A DNA stretch of 64,000 bases from Mactromeris polynyma (Eukaryota; Mollusca; Bivalvia; Venerida; Mactridae), in the NCBI GenBank assembly GCA_032209605.1, contig JASFXZ010000014.1, positions 6,034,912 through 6,098,911 on the forward strand, in the 5' to 3' direction. The translations under genes were made by a program, and so were the position numbers. This document shows positions 60,501 through 64,000 of the stretch, in pieces (the stretch's first letter is position 1; each line of letters opens with the position of its first letter). The notes beneath the pieces were generated by a model. It worked only from the letters and a program-made list of their open reading frames with translations, ran no database searches and was not told the origin of the DNA.

Positions 60501-61315
60501 AGAGAAGTTGAATTAACAGTCAATTATTATTAAAGGTGGTTGCTTTAGAGAGGTTGAATTAACAGTCAATTATTATTAAAGGTTGTTGCTTTAGAGAAGT
60601 TGAATTAACAGTCAATTATTATTAAAGGTGGTTGCTTTAGAGAGGTTGAATTAACAGTCAATTATTATTAAAGGTGGTTGCTTTAGAGAGGTTGAATTAA
60701 CAGTCAATTATTATTAAAGGTGGTTGCTTTAGAGAGGTTGAATTAACAGTCAATTATTATTAAAGGTTGTTGCTTTAGAGAAGTTGAATTAACAGTCAAT
60801 TATTATTAAAGGTGGTTGCTTTAGAGAGGTTGAATTAACAGTCAATTATTATTAAAGGTTGTTGCTTTAGAGAAGTTGAATTAACAGTCAATTATTATTA
60901 AAGGTGGTTGCTTTAGAGAGGTTGAATTAACAGTCAATTATTATTAAAGGTGGTTGCTTTAGAGAGGTTGAATTAACAGTCAATTATTATTAAAGGTGGT
61001 TGCTTTAGAGAGGTTGAATTAACAGTCAATTATTATTAAAGGTGGTTGCTTTAGAGAAGTTGAATTAACAGTCAATTATTATTAAAGGTGGTTGCTTTAG
61101 AGAGGTTGAATTAACAGTCAATTATTATTAAAGGTGGTTGCTTTAGAGAGGTTGAATTAACAGTCAATTATTATTAAAGGTGGTTGCTTTAGAGAGGTTG
61201 AATTAACAGTCAATTATTATTAAAGGTGGTTGCTTTAGAGAGGTTGAATTAACAGTCAATTATTATTAAAGGTTGTTGCTTTAGAGAGGTTGAATTAACA
61301 GTCAATTATTATTAC
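57511..61315. repeat. 46-bp minisatellite, about 83 copies in two sub-arrays
   Basis: Unit AGAGAGATTAAATGTACAGT followed by CAATTATTATTAAAGGTGGTTGCTTT. Sub-array 1 (57511 to about 60316) has GATTAAATGTACAG; sub-array 2 (to 61315) has GGTTGAATTAACAG, with a GAAGTTGAA variant. The change is abrupt, and the remainder of the unit is the same on both sides. Within each sub-array copies are almost identical apart from one alternating position (GGTGGTTG or GGTTGTTG). No frame stays open because 46 is not divisible by three and the unit has stops. Confidence 0.95.
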
Positions 61316-62302
61316 AGGCAAAGATTAAACTGTTGTTGAACAGAGGTTGTTGGTGCCTTGAAGCGGTTGCATTGTACTTGATTGCTGACATGACAAATAC
61401 TTGAGCTGATTTCTTGTCCGGGTCAGATTTCGCTGGCAATAGGACTTCCCTATGATTGGCCTTATCTTGTTAGTAATTGGCTGGAAATCAAACTGTCAAC
61501 TTAGAGAAATAAAAAATAAGTCCTAGTTGATAAGATAGGGGTACATTACAGTTAATTTGGTTCTTGTATTTCTGTGTGAGCTGTCAGCCGTAAGTTATTG
61601 GTAGCAATGTGTAAATGACTTAGTGTATAAAATTTAATACTTGGCCAAAATTCCAAACAATTATTCTTTGGTCATTAACATAAATTTCAAATAAATATTT
61701 TCGAGTATCTTTTACATTGCTATTGTATCGTCCGCTATTGTACGTTATAACCTGTCTGAATTTTTTGTGATATTTGATAGAATTGAAAATGATATGAAGT
61801 TAATCTTCTACATTTTAATTCAATTTTATCTTTCTACTTCAGCAAAAGTTGATAACATTTATGGTAACCAACTGGTATGCACTTTACACTGAGGGGCTAA
61901 ACTATTGTAAGGGCCAATTTAGGGGCCAATTTATGTAAATAAGGGTACCTTAAAGTAGGTATTGGGTAGCACTCAAATATTCAATAGGTTAGAGGTAGCG
62001 GAGTCAATCTAAATTCTTTCGGTACCATACCAACCTTGTAATACACTGCAATACGAGACGTGTACATAATCAAACAAATTAAACATACATGAATTGGTTC
62101 CCACAAAAAGTTCAGTGCAGGTTTCTATAAATGAATTTAAATGTTTGTTTCTGTAATGACATAGTAAAGCTATTATAATATTATTACAAATAAATTATAC
62201 AATATTTGTGTTTGTTTTAAGATCGATTAAGAAACCCCACCACTGCTTCATTTAGGAGTTTTCTTTTTTTTGAATTAGGCCATAATTAAAAAATGTTAGT
62301 TT
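61316..62302 (+). other. EXT1: EXT1 intron, no recognised feature
   Basis: No exon recognised. A next EXT1 exon would encode a stretch close to YDYREM; it was not seen. Confidence 0.5.
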
Positions 62303-62434
62303 GGCATTTAACCCTACCTACCATGAAAAATACCTTACTTAAAAGAATTGTTTAGGCGTCAAAAGTAGTATGATTATAAAATAGTTAAAAAAAAACTACC
62401 TAGCAATCTAAAATTTTCTGGGTAGGGTTATGCC
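62303..62434. mobile_element. Small palindromic element (GGCATAACCCTACC family)
   Basis: GGCATTTAACCCTACC at the left and GGGTAGGGTTATGCC at the right form imperfect inverted ends of a 132-bp segment. The right end and its flank (AAGGATAGCCTTA) match, inverted, the block at 9197-9260. Confidence 0.65.
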
Positions 62435-64000
62435 AAAAAAACAATTTCTTAAGGATAGCCTTACAAAGAAGGAAGTCTATAAGCTTTCTAGAAACCTTTC
62501 TCCAGACTCCTTATTTGGAATCCTAGTGAAAACTCATATATTTATCTCTATATTTATTGAATATACAACAGAATGGTTCCAGACAGTAGATGTAATAATG
62601 ATCCTTCTAATTATCTATAAGTTATTGATAATTAACGACCTCTGAATAATTACTAGCGCAGTCTAATGATTGCTGTTAATGACCATTGTTAACGATTAAT
62701 TGCCCTGCAGATTGTCCTGTATCGCCTTGCTAATATTGCCCCCCTCGTTATGTGATCGTGCGTACATCAGTGTGTTCATGTACAGTACTACCCTGAGTCT
62801 TATAGGGACTGATATTACGACTGTAAGTTTCGTATGCTAATTCCGTATAAGTGCGAGCATTAATTAGTAACCCATTCTTTGCTTTGGTAACCAAGGATAA
62901 CTTGTTTTCACTCTTTGGTAACTTGTCATATGTTGTGAGAATTTTTCCAACATACCCTAGTATAATCCTCAAAAATATGAAAAACTACCCTTTCATTTTC
63001 AGTCACCAGGTAACTTCACTATATTTATGGTAACTTTTCGGTAACTTGGGGTAACTCAGTCAATACAGTGGTAACTTTTATAATTCTGTCAAAATATGAA
63101 AAACTGTAGGGTTTTTAAAGACGGCCTTATTAGAATTTCTTCTTTAAAACAACGAATTTTAAAACTTAAATCAATTCATCGATGGTCTGTTATTGATTGG
63201 TTTGTTAGGTAAGCAAAGGATATTATTAGATATCATTATACCCATTAATCTTCGCTAATGTCTGCGTGCACCATTGCCAATCTCATCGAGCTGTCATGTT
63301 ATAATTATACAAATGAAAGCTGCTTCTCGTATTTGGCTGTGATAATTTACAGATTCAAACGAAAATCAATGAGTCATTGAATGCCTGTGAAAGATTGTCT
63401 GTCAAACTACAATGTATATTTACACTGTTAAATTAAAACCCTATTTACTCAGATATCAACTATGCAATTCCATATATTATACAATTATTGACTTTTCAGC
63501 TGTTGTACGTGATGTGATATGCACTGAATATATCATTATTGACCGAGGCAAAAGTGGAGTTTTGGTGCATATATATCAACATCATGCACAATGGCTGTAA
63601 AGTCCGTAATTGTTTTATTATATAAATCTTGTCATGTCTACCTGAAACATTTCACAGGATATTACCCGCTGAGCCGAGTGCAAACTAATGTTTATCCATT
63701 TATTTATACCTGTCGTTCGGTGCTGACGTGAAATGATCTCAGTCACTGAACAGCTTGAATGCACTAATCATGGTCATCTGAAGAGCGCTTCGGCAATTTC
63801 TGTTGCATTCATTATAAAGAAACTGACTGCCATATAAAGAAAAATTATGTGGATTTCCGGTTGCTATAAGTAAACAAGTAAATATCGGTGAAAATTGGTG
63901 AATATTGCATATTACGGACATGAAAATTTTTACCCCTCGACCAATCAGAAAACGTTTATTTATAGATTATGTAATAATGAATGTGATTTATGTTGAAAAT
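62435..64000 (+). other. EXT1: EXT1 intron, end of window
   Basis: No exon recognised. It contains a cluster of GGTAACTT words (62886-63080) reported separately. The remaining frames of 60-74 codons lack motifs. Confidence 0.5.

Noticed and set aside
42017..64000. Further EXT1 exons in the window
   Set aside because: I searched by eye for sequence encoding the next conserved stretch (YDYREM and following residues) and found none; a translated search would be decisive.

Overview
Organism and gene content. The window is nuclear DNA of an animal, most likely a lophotrochozoan and probably a mollusc. It is AT-rich, its genes have many introns, and it carries a tRNA-derived SINE, mariner- and hAT-type elements and about a dozen large minisatellites. 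The mollusc assignment is inference; the sequence shows a metazoan genome. Three genes can be supported. (1) A single minus-strand exon at 3041-3222, perhaps from a ureidoglycolate-lyase-like (AllA-like) protein. (2) A complete ten-exon plus-strand gene at 18516-32706 for KICS2 (C12orf66), a subunit of the KICSTOR complex that restrains mTORC1. (3) The first coding exon of EXT1 at 41103-42016, a heparan-sulfate co-polymerase, whose first coding intron fills the rest of the window. The genes do not form a pathway; they are simply neighbours.

Layout. 1-17 kb: a 51-bp array, the minus-strand exon, a nested 15/24-bp array, a region with a recurring CGTAGATTAG motif, a 512-bp TIR element at TTAA, SINE copies, and a hAT transposase relic. 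A candidate 5' exon (6158-6171) would splice in frame to KICS2. 17.4-18.2 kb: a 42-bp array just upstream of KICS2. 18.5-33.8 kb: KICS2, whose introns hold MITEs, an inverted repeat, an internally deleted mariner, 34-bp and 58-bp arrays, repeated copies of the exon-5 splice donor, and a hAT-like MITE that has grown a 46-bp array. 33.9-40.4 kb: 31-bp and 28-bp arrays flanking a TIR element. 41.1-64 kb: EXT1 exon 1 and at least 22 kb of intron with MITEs, expanded repeats, a G22 tract and a very homogeneous 3.8-kb array of a 46-bp unit.

Main message. The long open frames over arrays (559, 301, 293, 281, 280 and 251 codons) are by-products of repeat lengths divisible by three and are not called as genes. 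The most interesting pattern is that at least three tandem arrays (intron 7 of KICS2, 47.4 kb and 52.7-53.1 kb) sit inside, or include the end of, short dispersed elements that exist here as unexpanded copies or still carry a target-site duplication. This suggests that MITE-like elements repeatedly seed minisatellites in this genome. I did not find a new multi-gene system.
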